A DNA stretch of 64,000 bases, from the NCBI RefSeq assembly GCF_900005615.1, contig NZ_LN832559.1, positions 1,642,837 to 1,706,836 on the forward strand. The letters run 5' to 3'. The notes below the pieces were generated by a model. The model was not told where the DNA came from. It saw only the letters and a list, made by a program, of their open reading frames with translations, and did no database searches. This stretch comes from Paracoccus aminovorans. Lineage in GTDB: Bacteria; Pseudomonadota; Alphaproteobacteria; Rhodobacterales; Rhodobacteraceae. The position numbers and the translations under genes were made by a program. This document shows positions 37,941 to 47,848 of this stretch, one piece after another (position 1 is the stretch's first letter; every line of letters starts with the position of its first letter).

Positions 37941-40111
37941 TGCGGCAGATTCGCGAAGGCTTGGATCAGGGCGCGGTTCTCGACCAGCGCCAGGGTCTCG
38001 GCCGGGCTGAGAAAGCTCAGCGCCTGGGCCTGGGACGCGGCATGGCCGATCTTGGCCTCGGCCGAGATCGCGTCCAGCCGCTGGGCGGCCGGGCCGTCCG
38101 CCCCCTCGGGCAGCAGCGCCAGCATCCGCGCCCGCAGCGCCGGGTCATGGCCAAGGGCGGCGATGCCCTGCTCGGGCAGGCGCGCGGCGATGCGGAAATC
38201 CAGCGCATTGGCCGCGGTCAGCAGTTCGGGCAGGTCGCGCTCCTCGGGGGTGACCAGCAGGCCCTGGCGGCGGGCCCAGCGGCCGAAGACCGGGCTGGCC
38301 GACCAGCGCGAGGTCATCGGCGACAGGATCAGCCCCGCCAGGATCGGCGACAGCCAGACCAGCTGCCAGGGCGACAGGATCGCCAGCACCACCAGGGTCG
38401 CAATCCCCAGCACCACATGCAGCGCGTGGCGACGCAGCACAACGTGCCAGGGCGGCATCTGGCCGGCGCGGACCTGGGCCTCCCAGCCGGAATCGCGACC
38501 GCGCAGGATCTCGAAGATCTGCCGGGTCTGGATCAGCATCTGCACCGGCGCGATCAGCGCCGACAGCACGATCTCGAACAGCGCCGAGCCCAGCAGCCGG
38601 GCGCTGCCGCCCGAGTTGCGCGCCAGCGGCCGCAGCCAGGCGCGGAAGATGGCGATGAATTTCGGCACCAGCAGAAAGGACATGGCGGCGACGAACAGCC
38701 ACAGCATCCGCACCGGATCGAAGGTCGGCCAGTCCGGGAACAGCTGATAGGTCTGCGGGAAATAATCCGGCCGCGACAGCAGCACATTGGCCGACAGCGC
38801 CAGCCCGACCAGGATCATCGCCAGCCAGATCGGCGACATCAGGAAGCCCAGGATGCCGATGGTGAAATGCGCCCGGCTGATCCAGGCGAACCCGCGCGAG
38901 AAGATGATCCGCGCATGCTGCAGGTTGCCCTGCGCCCAGCGACGCTCGCGCACGGCCATGTCCAGAAGCGTGGGCGGGCTGCCCTCGAAGCTCTGGCGCA
39001 GGTCGTGGTCCAGCCGCACCTTCCAGCCGGCGCGGCGCATCAGCGCCGCCTCGACGAAATCGTGCGACAGGATATGGCCGCCGAAGGGCGGCCGGCCCGG
39101 CAGCTCCGGCAATCCGCAGCATTGCGCAAAGGCGGTCATGCGGATGATGGCGTTGTGGCCCCAGAAATTGCCGCTGTCGCCCGACCAAGCCGAAACGCCG
39201 CGCGCGATGGCGGGCCCATAGATGCGGCCGGCGAACTGGGTCAGCCGGGCAAAGATGGTCTGGCCGCCGACCAGCATCGGCATGGTCTGGATCAGCCCGA
39301 CCGCCGGGTCGGCGTTCATCCGCGCCGACAGTGCCTTGATCGTGGCCGCGCCGACGACGCTGTCGGCGTCCAGCACCACCATCTGGTCGTAGCGTCCGCC
39401 CCAGCGGCGCACGAAATCGCCGACATTGCCGGCCTTGCGGCCCTTGTTGTCGCGCCGGCGCCGGTACCAGACCGGAACCGGGGAAATGTCGCGCAGCCGG
39501 CTGACCGCGGCCATTTCCGCCAGCACCGCATCCGGCTCGCGGCTGTCCGAGATGACGAAGATCTCGGCCCGCTCGCCCAGGCCCACGCGGTAGAGGTCGC
39601 GCGCCAGTGCCGCCAGCAGCCCGGCGGTGGCGGCGGCGTCCTCGTGATAGACCGGCATGACCACGGCGATGCGGGCGTCGTTCGGCCCCTCGGGCGTGCG
39701 CAGCCGCCGGGCAAAGATGCCCGCGACCATCGAGGCGAAGGAAAACCCGACCCAGGTGAAGGTCACCCCGAACAGCACCAGCAGCACCGATTGCAGGAAG
39801 GTCATGCTGGTGCCGAAGGCCAGCACCATCTGCTGCCAGCCGTACCAGCCGATTGCCGCCGCGCCGCCGAAAGCGGTCAGCCGGGCGGCGATGGTGCCCA
39901 GCCCCGGCCAGCGGGCGTCCGGTCCCAGCGGCGGGCGGCCGCGGAAATCCTGCTCGGGCATCTCCATGGGCGCCTCGGGCGGCGCCGCCAGATCCGCGCG
40001 CTGCGGCAGGTCCAGCGCCTCCCAGCTTTCCTCCGCCGCCAGCGGCAGGGTCTCGGTGCGGCTGGCCGGCGCTGCCGCCGGCTGGCTGAGGGTCTCGCTC
40101 ACGTCGCTCAC
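37937..40111 (-). CDS. opgH: Glucan biosynthesis glucosyltransferase OpgH
   Basis: OpgH is an inner membrane GT2 glycosyltransferase that polymerises UDP-glucose into the backbone of periplasmic glucans. The 724-residue protein has an N-terminal cytoplasmic region, membrane helices from about residue 75, the GT2 domain with DADS (DxD) and the QxxRW-like motif RERRWAQGN, then further helices. The start is a GTG at 40111 overlapping the opgG/D stop; other GTG codons lie close by. Length is shorter than the E. coli protein of about 850 residues. Confidence 0.93.
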   Translation of the reverse strand: MSDVSETLSQPAAAPASRTETLPLAAEESWEALDLPQRADLAAPPEAPMEMPEQDFRGRPPLGPDARWPGLGTIAARLTAFGGAAAIGWYGWQQMVLAFGTSMTFLQSVLLVLFGVTFTWVGFSFASMVAGIFARRLRTPEGPNDARIAVVMPVYHEDAAATAGLLAALARDLYRVGLGERAEIFVISDSREPDAVLAEMAAVSRLRDISPVPVWYRRRRDNKGRKAGNVGDFVRRWGGRYDQMVVLDADSVVGAATIKALSARMNADPAVGLIQTMPMLVGGQTIFARLTQFAGRIYGPAIARGVSAWSGDSGNFWGHNAIIRMTAFAQCCGLPELPGRPPFGGHILSHDFVEAALMRRAGWKVRLDHDLRQSFEGSPPTLLDMAVRERRWAQGNLQHARIIFSRGFAWISRAHFTIGILGFLMSPIWLAMILVGLALSANVLLSRPDYFPQTYQLFPDWPTFDPVRMLWLFVAAMSFLLVPKFIAIFRAWLRPLARNSGGSARLLGSALFEIVLSALIAPVQMLIQTRQIFEILRGRDSGWEAQVRAGQMPPWHVVLRRHALHVVLGIATLVVLAILSPWQLVWLSPILAGLILSPMTSRWSASPVFGRWARRQGLLVTPEERDLPELLTAANALDFRIAARLPEQGIAALGHDPALRARMLALLPEGADGPAAQRLDAISAEAKIGHAASQAQALSFLSPAETLALVENRALIQAFANLPQ

Positions 40112-41688
40112 TCACGCGTCCAGCGGGCGATCCAGGTCTCGCTCAGCGGACCTTCGGGACCGTTCAGCACCGCCGAAAGATCGGCCAGCTTGGCGCCTTC
40201 GGGCAGGTATTCGAACGCCAGCCGCATCCGGCGCTGTTCCGGCAGCCGCAGCAGGTAGCTGTGGCCGATCCGCCCGGCCGAGGCGCGCACCGTCGGCACC
40301 GGATCATCCGCCCCGAACAGGCCCAGGTCGAAATCGACGATATAGGTGCGCCCGTTCGGATTGTTGATCGCCTTGCCTGACATGGTCTCGACCACCCGGG
40401 AAATCGGCGCGCTGTCAGGAACTTCCGACGAAAAGCTTAGAATATAGTTGAAGTCGTAGCGATTGCCCGTCGCCAAGGTGTCGGCGGGCTGCCAGAAGGA
40501 GACGATATTGTCGTTGAACTCGTTCTCGACCGGGATCTCGATCAGGGTCACGGTGCCCTTGCCCCAGTCGTCCTGCGGTGCGATCCAGGCCGCGGGCCGG
40601 CGTTCGTAGCGCGCCTCGGCGTCCTTGTAGCTTTCAAAGTCCCGCGCCCGCTGCGCCAGGCCGAATCCCAGCGGATCCTTGTCCATGAAGGCCGAGATCT
40701 GCAGCGTGCTGTGCCCCGACAGCACCCGCCACAGCCGCTGTTCGTCGCCGGTCAGCATCTGCAAGCCGTCGCTGTCATGCACCGCCGGGCGATAGTCGTC
40801 CACGCGCGAGCGGTCGGTCGGCCCGAACCAGTACATCGAGGTCAGGGGCGCGATGCCGATGTTCTTCATGTCGCTGCGGGGGAACAGCGACACCCGGGTG
40901 TCGAACACCGTCTCGGCGCCCGGGGTGATGCGGAATTCGAAGGCGCCCGAGACCGACTTGCTGTCCAGCAGCGCATGGATCAGCACCGAGCGGTCCTTGT
41001 CCCCGGGCTCATGGATCCAGTAGCCGCGGAACAGCGGGAATTCCTCGCCCTCGGCGCTGCCGGTGCCGATGGCAAGGCCACGCGCCGACAGGCCGTAAAG
41101 CGTGCCGCGCGCCACGGCGCGGAAATAGCTCGCGCCCTGAAAGACCACGACCTCGTCCATGACGTCGGGCCGGTTCAGCGGCGTGCGGATGCGAAAGCCC
41201 GACCAGCCCATGTTGCCCAGGGTCTCGTAATCGACGCCGTCGGGGAATTGCCCGGGGTCGAAATCGAACATATGCGGGTCGAACTTGACCGGGATCACCA
41301 CGCCTTCGCGCACCAGGCTGATGTCCACCGGCTCGTGGAAGATCGAGCCGGGCGGCAGCAGGTCCAGCGCGAAATCGCGGCTTCCGACCCAGGGGTCGCG
41401 GTCGCGGCGGAAGCGGATGCCGCGATACTGGTCGTAGGTCAGGTTCGCGAAGGTGCCGATCAGTTCTGCATCGCGATATTCATAAGGTTTCGAGGCCAGC
41501 TCCTTGGCCATCGCCGCCACGTCCTCGAAATCGAAGGGCTTGGGCAGCGCGGCTTCGACCGGCTGCGCTTGCGGTTCGGGCGCGGGCGTCTCGGGGCTTT
41601 CCTGCGCCAGCGCCGCGCCCAGCGAGGACGACAGCGCGCCGACCGCCGTCATGGCCCCGGCAGAGATGACAAAATCGCGACGACGCAT
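40108..41688 (-). CDS. Periplasmic glucan biosynthesis protein OpgG/OpgD
   Basis: This 526-residue periplasmic protein shapes beta-glucan branches and belongs to the MdoG family. It has a twin-arginine signal (MRRRDFVISAGAMTAVGAL), which favours OpgD, since OpgG usually uses Sec; but a single copy in the operon may do the OpgG job. Family segments include RGIRFRRDRDPWVG and NAYWFGPTDRSR-like regions (MYWFGPTDRSR). It is the first gene of the opg operon; the 185 bases upstream (41689-41873) show no gene. Confidence 0.92.
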   Translation of the reverse strand: MRRRDFVISAGAMTAVGALSSSLGAALAQESPETPAPEPQAQPVEAALPKPFDFEDVAAMAKELASKPYEYRDAELIGTFANLTYDQYRGIRFRRDRDPWVGSRDFALDLLPPGSIFHEPVDISLVREGVVIPVKFDPHMFDFDPGQFPDGVDYETLGNMGWSGFRIRTPLNRPDVMDEVVVFQGASYFRAVARGTLYGLSARGLAIGTGSAEGEEFPLFRGYWIHEPGDKDRSVLIHALLDSKSVSGAFEFRITPGAETVFDTRVSLFPRSDMKNIGIAPLTSMYWFGPTDRSRVDDYRPAVHDSDGLQMLTGDEQRLWRVLSGHSTLQISAFMDKDPLGFGLAQRARDFESYKDAEARYERRPAAWIAPQDDWGKGTVTLIEIPVENEFNDNIVSFWQPADTLATGNRYDFNYILSFSSEVPDSAPISRVVETMSGKAINNPNGRTYIVDFDLGLFGADDPVPTVRASAGRIGHSYLLRLPEQRRMRLAFEYLPEGAKLADLSAVLNGPEGPLSETWIARWTRE

Positions 41689-41873
41689 CGACCATCCTCA
41701 TTCTTCGGGCAAGAAGACCCAGAAATTCCGAGCGGATTTCGCATTGCCGCGCCGATCAGGCAAGCCTTTTCACGTCACATGGCAGCGACTTGCCGAGAGT
41801 CGACGGATTTTCGCCGCAGAAAGGGCCGCGCAGGCCGAATGCCCGCGCGGCCGATCCGGTTCCCTTGCCGGGC

Positions 41874-42740
41874 TCAGCGATTGATCTCGCGCAGCACCCT
41901 GCCCTCGGCGTTCATCTCGACCGAGACCGCCTCGCCCTCGGGATTGACCGCCTGCGCGACCGCGCGCGGGCCGTCCTGCACGATCTCGCCGATGCGGCTG
42001 TAGCCGGCCCCGGTCAGCGCCAGCCGCAACGCGCCGCGGTCGATCACCGCCCCCTGGCGCTGCGGAGCGGCCTCGCCCGCAGGCGCGGCATCCGGTGCGG
42101 CGCCCGCGGGCGGCGGTGCGTCCGGGCCGCGGCCCTCGCGCTTGCCGTGGTCGCGGTCCTTGCCGTGATGGCCGTCGCGCCAGCCGTCGCCGCGCTTGCC
42201 GTGACGGTCGTGCTTGCGGTGCTTGCCGTCCTGGAAGCCGGGCCTCTCCTTGTCGCCGCGGCCGAAGCGAAGCAACGTGCCGTCCTCGGCGAAGGCGGCG
42301 CGGATCTTGTTCTTCTCGGCGTCCTGGCCGGCCAGCATGACGGCCCGCTCGCCGGTAAAGACCGCCTGCAGGCTGCCGAGCTCGGCAAAGACGGCGTTGT
42401 CGCGCACCGCCTGCGGGACAAGCTGCGCCACCAGCGCCTGCGGCAGCACCGCCTCGCCCCGCGCGCGCAGCCCGCGCAGCTGGCCCTGTGCGTCCAGCAT
42501 GGCGTCAAGCTCGGTCCCGTCGGGCAGCTTGCCCTGGATGCGGCTGCCGTCGTGGCGGCCGCGCTTGCTGGTCACATCGGTCAGCCCGGCGTCCTTCAGC
42601 GCCTGCGGCAGCGCGACCGGGGCCTGCGCCTCGGCCGCGGGCGGTTGCGGGGCGGGCGCGGTCTCCTGCGCCAGCGCCGGGCCGGCGAGCAGCGCCAGCA
42701 GCGCGGCCAGCGTGACGGGGGTCGATAATCTTCTGCTCAT
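41874..42740 (-). CDS. Secreted protein with PepSY-like repeats and a His/Lys/Asp-rich linker
   Basis: The 288-residue protein has a signal peptide (VTLAALLALLAGPALAQ), then a Pro/Ala stretch, two PepSY-like modules (for example ALKDAGLTDVTSKRGRHDGS and the C-terminal ALRLALTGAGYSRIGEIV) and between them a linker of about 40 residues rich in His, Lys, Asp and Gly. The linker could bind metal ions or polyanions. It is divergent from a two-component operon whose first gene also encodes a PepSY-like protein, so it may be a target or sensor accessory. I do not recognise a named family. Confidence 0.75.
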   Translation of the reverse strand: MSRRLSTPVTLAALLALLAGPALAQETAPAPQPPAAEAQAPVALPQALKDAGLTDVTSKRGRHDGSRIQGKLPDGTELDAMLDAQGQLRGLRARGEAVLPQALVAQLVPQAVRDNAVFAELGSLQAVFTGERAVMLAGQDAEKNKIRAAFAEDGTLLRFGRGDKERPGFQDGKHRKHDRHGKRGDGWRDGHHGKDRDHGKREGRGPDAPPPAGAAPDAAPAGEAAPQRQGAVIDRGALRLALTGAGYSRIGEIVQDGPRAVAQAVNPEGEAVSVEMNAEGRVLREINR

Positions 42741-42825
42741 CTGTGGTTCCTTCCGTGTCGGGACCCAGGCGGCCCCATGCGAATCGGGAAATACCCCCCG
42801 CCCCGCCAATGAAACGCCAACAGCC

Positions 42826-42843
42826 CGTTTTGCTTTCGTTTGG
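42826..42843 (+). promoter_or_regulatory. Direct repeat, candidate response-regulator box
   Basis: CGTTTTG (42826-42832) and CGTTTGG (42837-42843) are spaced 11 bases apart in the 126-base region between the divergent PepSY-containing genes. That is the usual geometry for OmpR/PhoP-type regulators, such as the one encoded downstream. Confidence 0.4.
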
Positions 42844-42866
42844 TTTTGACGCATTACATCGACACC

Positions 42867-43256
42867 ATGATCCGCGCCCGCCTTTTCGCCCTGCCGCTTC
42901 TTGCCGCGCTGGCCCTGCCCGCCCTGGGCGAGGACCATCACCGCGGCCACGACCCGCGGGCCGAGGACTGGGCCTCGGAATTCGACGACCTCGGGCAGCA
43001 GGACTATCGCGTGTTGCCGCTGAAGCGCGCCGCGCAGATCGTGGCAGAGCGCTTTCGCGGCCGGCTGATCGCCGCGCGCCTGGTCCCGCCCCGGCCCGAG
43101 GAGCGCGCGCGCGGCGTGGTGCTGGTGCATCAGCTGCGCCTGCTGACCCCGGCCCGGGACGTGCTGGCGATCCGGCTGGACGCGCGCAGCGGCGCCTTTC
43201 TGGAGGTGGCGGGCGCCGGGCTGACCGAGGCGCGCCGCAAGGGGAACGCGCGATGA
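42867..43256 (+). CDS. Small secreted PepSY-domain protein
   Basis: The 129-residue protein has a Sec signal peptide (LFALPLLAALALPALGE), a His/Asp-rich region (DHHRGHDPR) and one PepSY-like domain ending in DVLAIRLDARSGAFLEV. PepSY proteins often modulate sensor kinases or peptidases in the periplasm. It overlaps the response regulator gene by three bases (ATG within ATGA), so it is translated together with the two-component system and may tune it. The ATG at 42867 is preferred over one nine codons upstream. Confidence 0.82.
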   Translation: MIRARLFALPLLAALALPALGEDHHRGHDPRAEDWASEFDDLGQQDYRVLPLKRAAQIVAERFRGRLIAARLVPPRPEERARGVVLVHQLRLLTPARDVLAIRLDARSGAFLEVAGAGLTEARRKGNAR

Positions 43257-43915
43257 AATGCCTGATCGTCGAGGACGACCCCACCCTTGCGGGCCAGTTG
43301 GCCCAGGCCATGCGCGACGGCGGCTTCGCCTGCGACCTGGCGGCGGACGGCACGCGGGGCGAATTCCTGGGCGCGACCGAGACCTATGACCTGGCCATCC
43401 TCGACCTGGGCCTGCCCGGGCTGCCGGGAATCGAGGTGCTGACCCGCTGGCGCGAGGCCGGCGTGACCATGCCGGTGCTGATCCTGACCGCGCGCGGCGA
43501 CTGGACCGACAAGGTCGCGGGCTTCCGCGCCGGGGCCGACGATTACGCGGTCAAGCCCTTCCGCCTGGAAGAGGTGGTGATCCGCGCCCAGACCCTGGTG
43601 CGCCGCGCCGCCGGCCACGCCCGGGCGGTGATCCCGGCCGGGCCGCTGCGGCTGGACAGCCAGCTGGGCGTCATCACCCGCAACGGGCTGGCGCTGAAGC
43701 TGACCGGATTCGAGACCCGGATCCTGGCCTATCTGATCCATCACCAGAACCGCGTCGTCAGCCGCAGCGAGCTGTCGGATCACCTCTACGATTCCGCCGC
43801 CGACCGCGACTTCAAGTCGATCGAGGTCGTCATCGGCCGGCTGCGTCGCAAGATCGGCGACGGGCTGATCGAGACCCGGCGCGGCGAGGGCTACGTGCTG
43901 CGGAGCGCGCCGTGA
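43253..43915 (+). CDS. OmpR/PhoP-family response regulator
   Basis: The 220-residue protein has a receiver domain (acidic pair EDD near residues 7-9, phospho-acceptor Asp in LAILDLGLPG, Lys in AVKPFRLEE) and a C-terminal winged helix (around LIETRRGEGYVLR). It resembles QseB/PhoP regulators. It overlaps both neighbours by four bases. Together with the kinase it probably controls the divergent secreted protein and its own operon through the direct repeat at 42826-42843. Confidence 0.95.
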   Translation: MKCLIVEDDPTLAGQLAQAMRDGGFACDLAADGTRGEFLGATETYDLAILDLGLPGLPGIEVLTRWREAGVTMPVLILTARGDWTDKVAGFRAGADDYAVKPFRLEEVVIRAQTLVRRAAGHARAVIPAGPLRLDSQLGVITRNGLALKLTGFETRILAYLIHHQNRVVSRSELSDHLYDSAADRDFKSIEVVIGRLRRKIGDGLIETRRGEGYVLRSAP

Positions 43916-45243
43916 TCCTGCCCGGCGATTCGATCCGCGCCCGGCTGATCGGCCTGGGCGCGGCGCTGACGGTGGCGGCGCTGGCGGCGGGCTATCTGGC
44001 CATCGCCGCCATTCTCGAAGATTTCATCACCGGCCGCTTCGATGCCGAGACCGAGGCGGTGGCCGACGCCCTGATCGCGGGCGCCGCCGTCGATGCCGAC
44101 GGGCGCCTGCTGGCCGGCCCCGAACCCGCAGACCCGCGGTTCCAGATCCCGCTGTCGGGCTGGTTCTGGCAGCTGACCCAGGACGGCCGGGTTTCGGCCA
44201 AGTCGCCCTCGCTCTTCGACAATGTGCTGAACCCGCCCGAAGCCGATTTCCAGGGCGGACCCGGTCTTGGCCCCGACGGCGAGTCGCTACGCGTGACCCG
44301 CCATCGCTTCACCCTGCCCGACAGCGATTCGGCGCTGGCGGTGACCGTGACCGCCCCCCGGGCCGAGATCGACGCCAGCCTGTCGCGTCTGCGCCGGCCG
44401 CTGGCGGTCTCGCTGTCGGTGCTGGGGCTGGCGCTGACGCTGGCAAGCTTCCTGCAGGTGGCGGCGGGGCTGCGCAGCCTCGACCGGCTGGGCCGCGACA
44501 TCCGCGGCATCCGCGCCGGCCGGGCCGAGACGCTGCCCCTGCCCGCCGTGGCCGAACTGCGCCCCGTCGCGGCCGAGATCAACGCGCTGCTGGAACAGAA
44601 CCGCAGCGTTCTGGCCCGCGCGCGCGAGCATCTGGGCAACCTCGCGCATTCGCTGAAGACGCCGCTTTCGGCGCTGGACAACACGCTGCCGCCCGATCAT
44701 CCCGGCCACGGGCTGGTCGCGCGCATGGACCGGCAGATCGGATGGCACCTGCGCCGGGCACGCTCCTCGGCCGCGCCGCGGCTTCTGGGCCAGCGCACGC
44801 CGGTCCGGCCGGTGATCGAGGACATCCTGCTGGTCCTGGGCCGGCCGATCCGCGATTCGGCCCTGTCGGTCGAGGTTTCGACCCCCGGCGCCCCCGCCTT
44901 CGCCGGCGAGCGTCAGGACCTCGAAGAGATGATCGGCAATCTGGTCGAGAATGCGGTGAAATGGGCCGACACCCGGCTGCATATCCAGGCCTCTGCGCAG
45001 GACCAGACCCTGGACATCGTGATCGAGGACGACGGCCCCGGTATGTCCGACGCCGATCACGCGCAGGCGCTGGCCCGCGGCAGCCGCCTGGACGAGAACG
45101 GCCCGCCCGGCACCGGCTTGGGCCTTGCCATAGTCGCGGACCTTGCCGCCCTGCACGGCGGCGCGCTGGCGCTGGACCGCTCGGACCTTGGGGGGGGGCT
45201 GCGGGCCACGCTGCGCCTGCCGGCGATCCCGCCGCCGGGCTGA
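43912..45243 (+). CDS. Sensor histidine kinase
   Basis: The 443-residue kinase has two membrane helices (about 10-32 and 163-185) flanking a periplasmic sensor domain of about 130 residues, then a HAMP-like linker. The dimerisation domain has the H-box NLAHSLKTPLSAL, and the ATPase domain shows the N box (NLVENAVKW), G1 (EDDGPGM) and G2 (GTGLGLAI). PhoQ/QseC-like kinases have this design. It starts with GTG overlapping the regulator stop (GTGA). Confidence 0.93.
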   Translation: MILPGDSIRARLIGLGAALTVAALAAGYLAIAAILEDFITGRFDAETEAVADALIAGAAVDADGRLLAGPEPADPRFQIPLSGWFWQLTQDGRVSAKSPSLFDNVLNPPEADFQGGPGLGPDGESLRVTRHRFTLPDSDSALAVTVTAPRAEIDASLSRLRRPLAVSLSVLGLALTLASFLQVAAGLRSLDRLGRDIRGIRAGRAETLPLPAVAELRPVAAEINALLEQNRSVLARAREHLGNLAHSLKTPLSALDNTLPPDHPGHGLVARMDRQIGWHLRRARSSAAPRLLGQRTPVRPVIEDILLVLGRPIRDSALSVEVSTPGAPAFAGERQDLEEMIGNLVENAVKWADTRLHIQASAQDQTLDIVIEDDGPGMSDADHAQALARGSRLDENGPPGTGLGLAIVADLAALHGGALALDRSDLGGGLRATLRLPAIPPPG

Positions 45244-45363
45244 CCCGCATCGGACGCTGGGCGCCGTCCCGACTCTTGTCCCGGTTTCCGCAACCGCCTA
45301 TTGCGGCGCAACCCCTTGGCGGCCTTGACTTGCCCGCGGCCGGCCTGCGAAAGGGGAACGGAC

Positions 45364-45453
45364 GGAAGCGTGGCCGAGTGGTTTAAGGCTCTGGTCTTGA
45401 AAACCAGCGTGGGGGAGACTCCACCGTGGGTTCGAATCCCACCGCTTCCGCCA
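45364..45453 (+). tRNA. tRNA-Ser (UGA anticodon)
   Basis: A 90-base gene folds as a class II tRNA: acceptor GGAAGCG pairs with CGCTTCC, the anticodon stem CTGGT/ACCAG holds the loop CTTGAAA with TGA as anticodon, and a long variable arm (GTGGGGGAGACTCCAC) is typical of serine tRNAs. The T arm contains GGTTCGAATCC, and CCA is encoded at 45451-45453. A TTGACT element at 45325 could be part of its promoter. An integrase remnant starts 138 bases downstream. Confidence 0.97.
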
Positions 45454-45590
45454 ATCACAAGCCTGTGAATTTTGATAACCAATTGAATTTGCTCAATACT
45501 TATCTAGATGTCGATTCTGCTTGGCAGAAATTGCTATACATCTAGCTATACAAAATGCGATACCAGCTCCTAAGGAATTTGGGGGCACAC

Positions 45591-46242
45591 ATGGCAATCA
45601 CCACCCGGAAAGGGTCATCAAAGGGAACGCTCTATCTCTATCGGCGCGTCCCAAAGCGGTATGAGTCGATAGAGCCGCGCCGGTTCGTCTGGGTCAGCCT
45701 CCACACGGATAGCCCATCCATCGCGAAGGCGAAGGAAGCCGCAGCCTGGGAACAGATGGTCGAAGCATGGGAAGCGAAACTAGCTGGCGACAGCGCCGAC
45801 GCGGAACAGAGATTTAATGCGGCGAAGGAATTAGCAGCAGCGCGCGGGTTCCGCTACATGCGCGCCGAACAGGTCGCGAAGCTGCCTCTTGAAGATCTTC
45901 GCGACCGGATGGCGAAAATCCCAGTCAAGGACGACCAGCCGGATATGATCGAAGCGGCGGCGCTCCTTGGAGGGGAGAAAGAGCCGCCGCTGACGGTCAG
46001 CAAGGCGCTAGAGGTATACTGGACGCTCGCGAAGGATAAGACGCTCGGGAAGTCGCCGGATCAGCTTCGCCGATGGGAAAATCCACGAAAGAAAGCCGTG
46101 AAGAATTTCATCGCCGTTGTCGGTGACAAGGCGTTATCCGATGTCACCGGCGACGACATGCTCGATTTCCGTAGCTGGTGGATGGAGCGCCTTGAGGTCG
46201 AGGATATGACGCCGAACAGCGCGAACAAGGTGTTGAACGGCT
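45591..46242 (+). pseudogene. Tyrosine recombinase (phage/island integrase), truncated by IS21
   Basis: The frame begins like a tRNA-site integrase: an N-terminal RLYRRVP-like segment (LYLYRRVPKRYES) and a core-binding SAM-like domain ending in PNSANKVLNGL. The sequence stops abruptly where the IS21-type element starts, so the catalytic domain with Arg-His-Arg-Tyr is missing. The ATG at 45591 has a GGGGG site; an earlier ATG at 45555 is possible. Base composition is clearly lower in GC than the flanks. It probably once integrated an island into tRNA-Ser. Confidence 0.85.
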
Positions 46243-46348
46243 TGCAATAAGGACCCCGCTTCTGGGGTGATCGGCGTCCAAAATGGACCCCACCGACCGG
46301 GGGTTGGGTCCATTGTGCCTTCGATGATTATCGGAGGCCGAGCACGGG

Positions 46349-47848
46349 ATGCTGATCGTGGAGACAATCGCAAAAATCAGGCGGCTACATTTCACCGAGG
46401 GCAAGGGGATCAAGACGATCTGCCGTGACCTGAAGCTGTCGAAGAAGGTGGTGCGGAAGGTGATCCGCACCGGGATTACCGAGTTCACCTATACCCGGAC
46501 GGTGCAGCCGCGCCCGAAGCTGGGTGCCTGGCTGGGGGAACTCAACCGGCTGCTGGAGGTCAACGCCGCGCGGTCCAGCCGGGAACGTCAGTCTCTGATA
46601 CAGATCTACGAAGAACTGAGCGGTCTCGGTTATGAAGGTGGGTATGACGCGGTGCGCCGCTACGCCTCGAACTGGGCACGCACTCAGAGTTCAGGCGCTT
46701 CTGCCGCCTTCGTGCCCCTGAGCTTTGCGCCCGGTGAAGCCTATCAGTTCGACTGGAGCCACGAGGTTGTGGTGATCGATGGGGCGACCACCACCATCAA
46801 AGTGGCCCATGTTCGCCTGTGCCACAGCCGGATGTTCTTTGTGCGGGCCTATCCGCGCGAGACGCAGGAGATGGTGTTCGATGCCCACGACAGGGCTTTC
46901 GCCTTCTTCAAGGGCACCTGCACCCGCGGGATCTACGACAACATGAAGACGGCGGTGGAGACCATCTTCACCGGCAAGGAACGCCTCTACAATCGTCGGT
47001 TCCTGCAGATGGCCAGCCATTATCTGGTCGAACCCGTTGCCTGCACCCCTGCTGCGGGTTGGGAGAAAGGCCAGGTGGAGAGCCAGGTCGGCACTGTCCG
47101 TCAGCGGTTTTTCGCGCCCCGCGTCAGGGTCAAGAGCTACGAGGAACTGAATGCCTGGCTGCTGGACAAGTGCATCGCCTCGGCCAGAACCAGCAAGCAT
47201 CCGGAGCTGACGGACAAAACCGTCTGGCAGGTCTTCCAGGAAGAGCGCCCGCACCTTGTCCCCTATGCCGGGCGCTTCGACGGATTCCATTCACTGCCTG
47301 CGGCGGTGTCAAAGACCTGTCTCGTGCGCTTCGACAACAACAAATACTCCGTCGCGGCAACGGCTGTCGGGCGGCAGGTCGAGATCAGGGCCTATGCTGA
47401 GCGGATCGAGATCCGGCAGGAGGGCCGACTGGTCGGAGACCACCCGCGTCACTTCGGCCGGGACCGAACGGTTTACAATCCCTGGCATTATGTGCCTGTT
47501 CTGCTTCGCAAACCCGGGGCGCTGCGTAACGGCGCACCGTTCAAGGACTGGGTTCTTCCCGGAGCTCTTGAACAGATCCGCCGCAAGCTGCAGGGCTCCT
47601 CAGATGGCGACCGCCAGATGGTGAAGGTCCTCGGCGCTGTGCTGACGGAAGGGATGCCTGTGGTTCAAAAGGCATGTGCCGAAGCTCTCTCGCAAGGCGT
47701 CCATTCTGCCGATGTAATCCTCAATATTCTATCCCGCAGGCGAGATCCGGAACCACCACCGCTTCTGCTGACCTCTCCGGCCTTGCAGTTGACCCATGAG
47801 CCTGTGGCGGACTGCGCCCGTTATGATCTGCTGCGGAGGGCCTGCTGA
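46349..47848 (+). CDS. istA: IS21-family transposase IstA
   Basis: The 499-residue transposase has an N-terminal helix-turn-helix ([20 protein letters not shown]) and an rve DDE core with FDWSH (first Asp), YDNMKTAV (second Asp) and a Glu in [12 protein letters not shown]. The C-terminal domain follows the family pattern. No frameshift is visible, so it is likely active. Its stop overlaps the istB start by one base (TGATG). Confidence 0.95.
   Translation: MLIVETIAKIRRLHFTEGKGIKTICRDLKLSKKVVRKVIRTGITEFTYTRTVQPRPKLGAWLGELNRLLEVNAARSSRERQSLIQIYEELSGLGYEGGYDAVRRYASNWARTQSSGASAAFVPLSFAPGEAYQFDWSHEVVVIDGATTTIKVAHVRLCHSRMFFVRAYPRETQEMVFDAHDRAFAFFKGTCTRGIYDNMKTAVETIFTGKERLYNRRFLQMASHYLVEPVACTPAAGWEKGQVESQVGTVRQRFFAPRVRVKSYEELNAWLLDKCIASARTSKHPELTDKTVWQVFQEERPHLVPYAGRFDGFHSLPAAVSKTCLVRFDNNKYSVAATAVGRQVEIRAYAERIEIRQEGRLVGDHPRHFGRDRTVYNPWHYVPVLLRKPGALRNGAPFKDWVLPGALEQIRRKLQGSSDGDRQMVKVLGAVLTEGMPVVQKACAEALSQGVHSADVILNILSRRRDPEPPPLLLTSPALQLTHEPVADCARYDLLRRAC

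Noticed and set aside
35289-38747. Very long plus-strand open frame of 1152 codons
   Set aside because: It lies antisense to fhs, opgC and opgH, whose domains are clear; high-GC sequence produces long antisense frames, and the product is a low-complexity His/Arg/Gln/Asp mixture.
37940-40258. Long plus-strand open frame antisense to opgH
   Set aside because: It is the shadow of a real GT2 gene and has no recognisable domain.
42840-42866. Earlier start for the small PepSY protein
   Set aside because: It would add nine residues that break the signal peptide and has no ribosome site.
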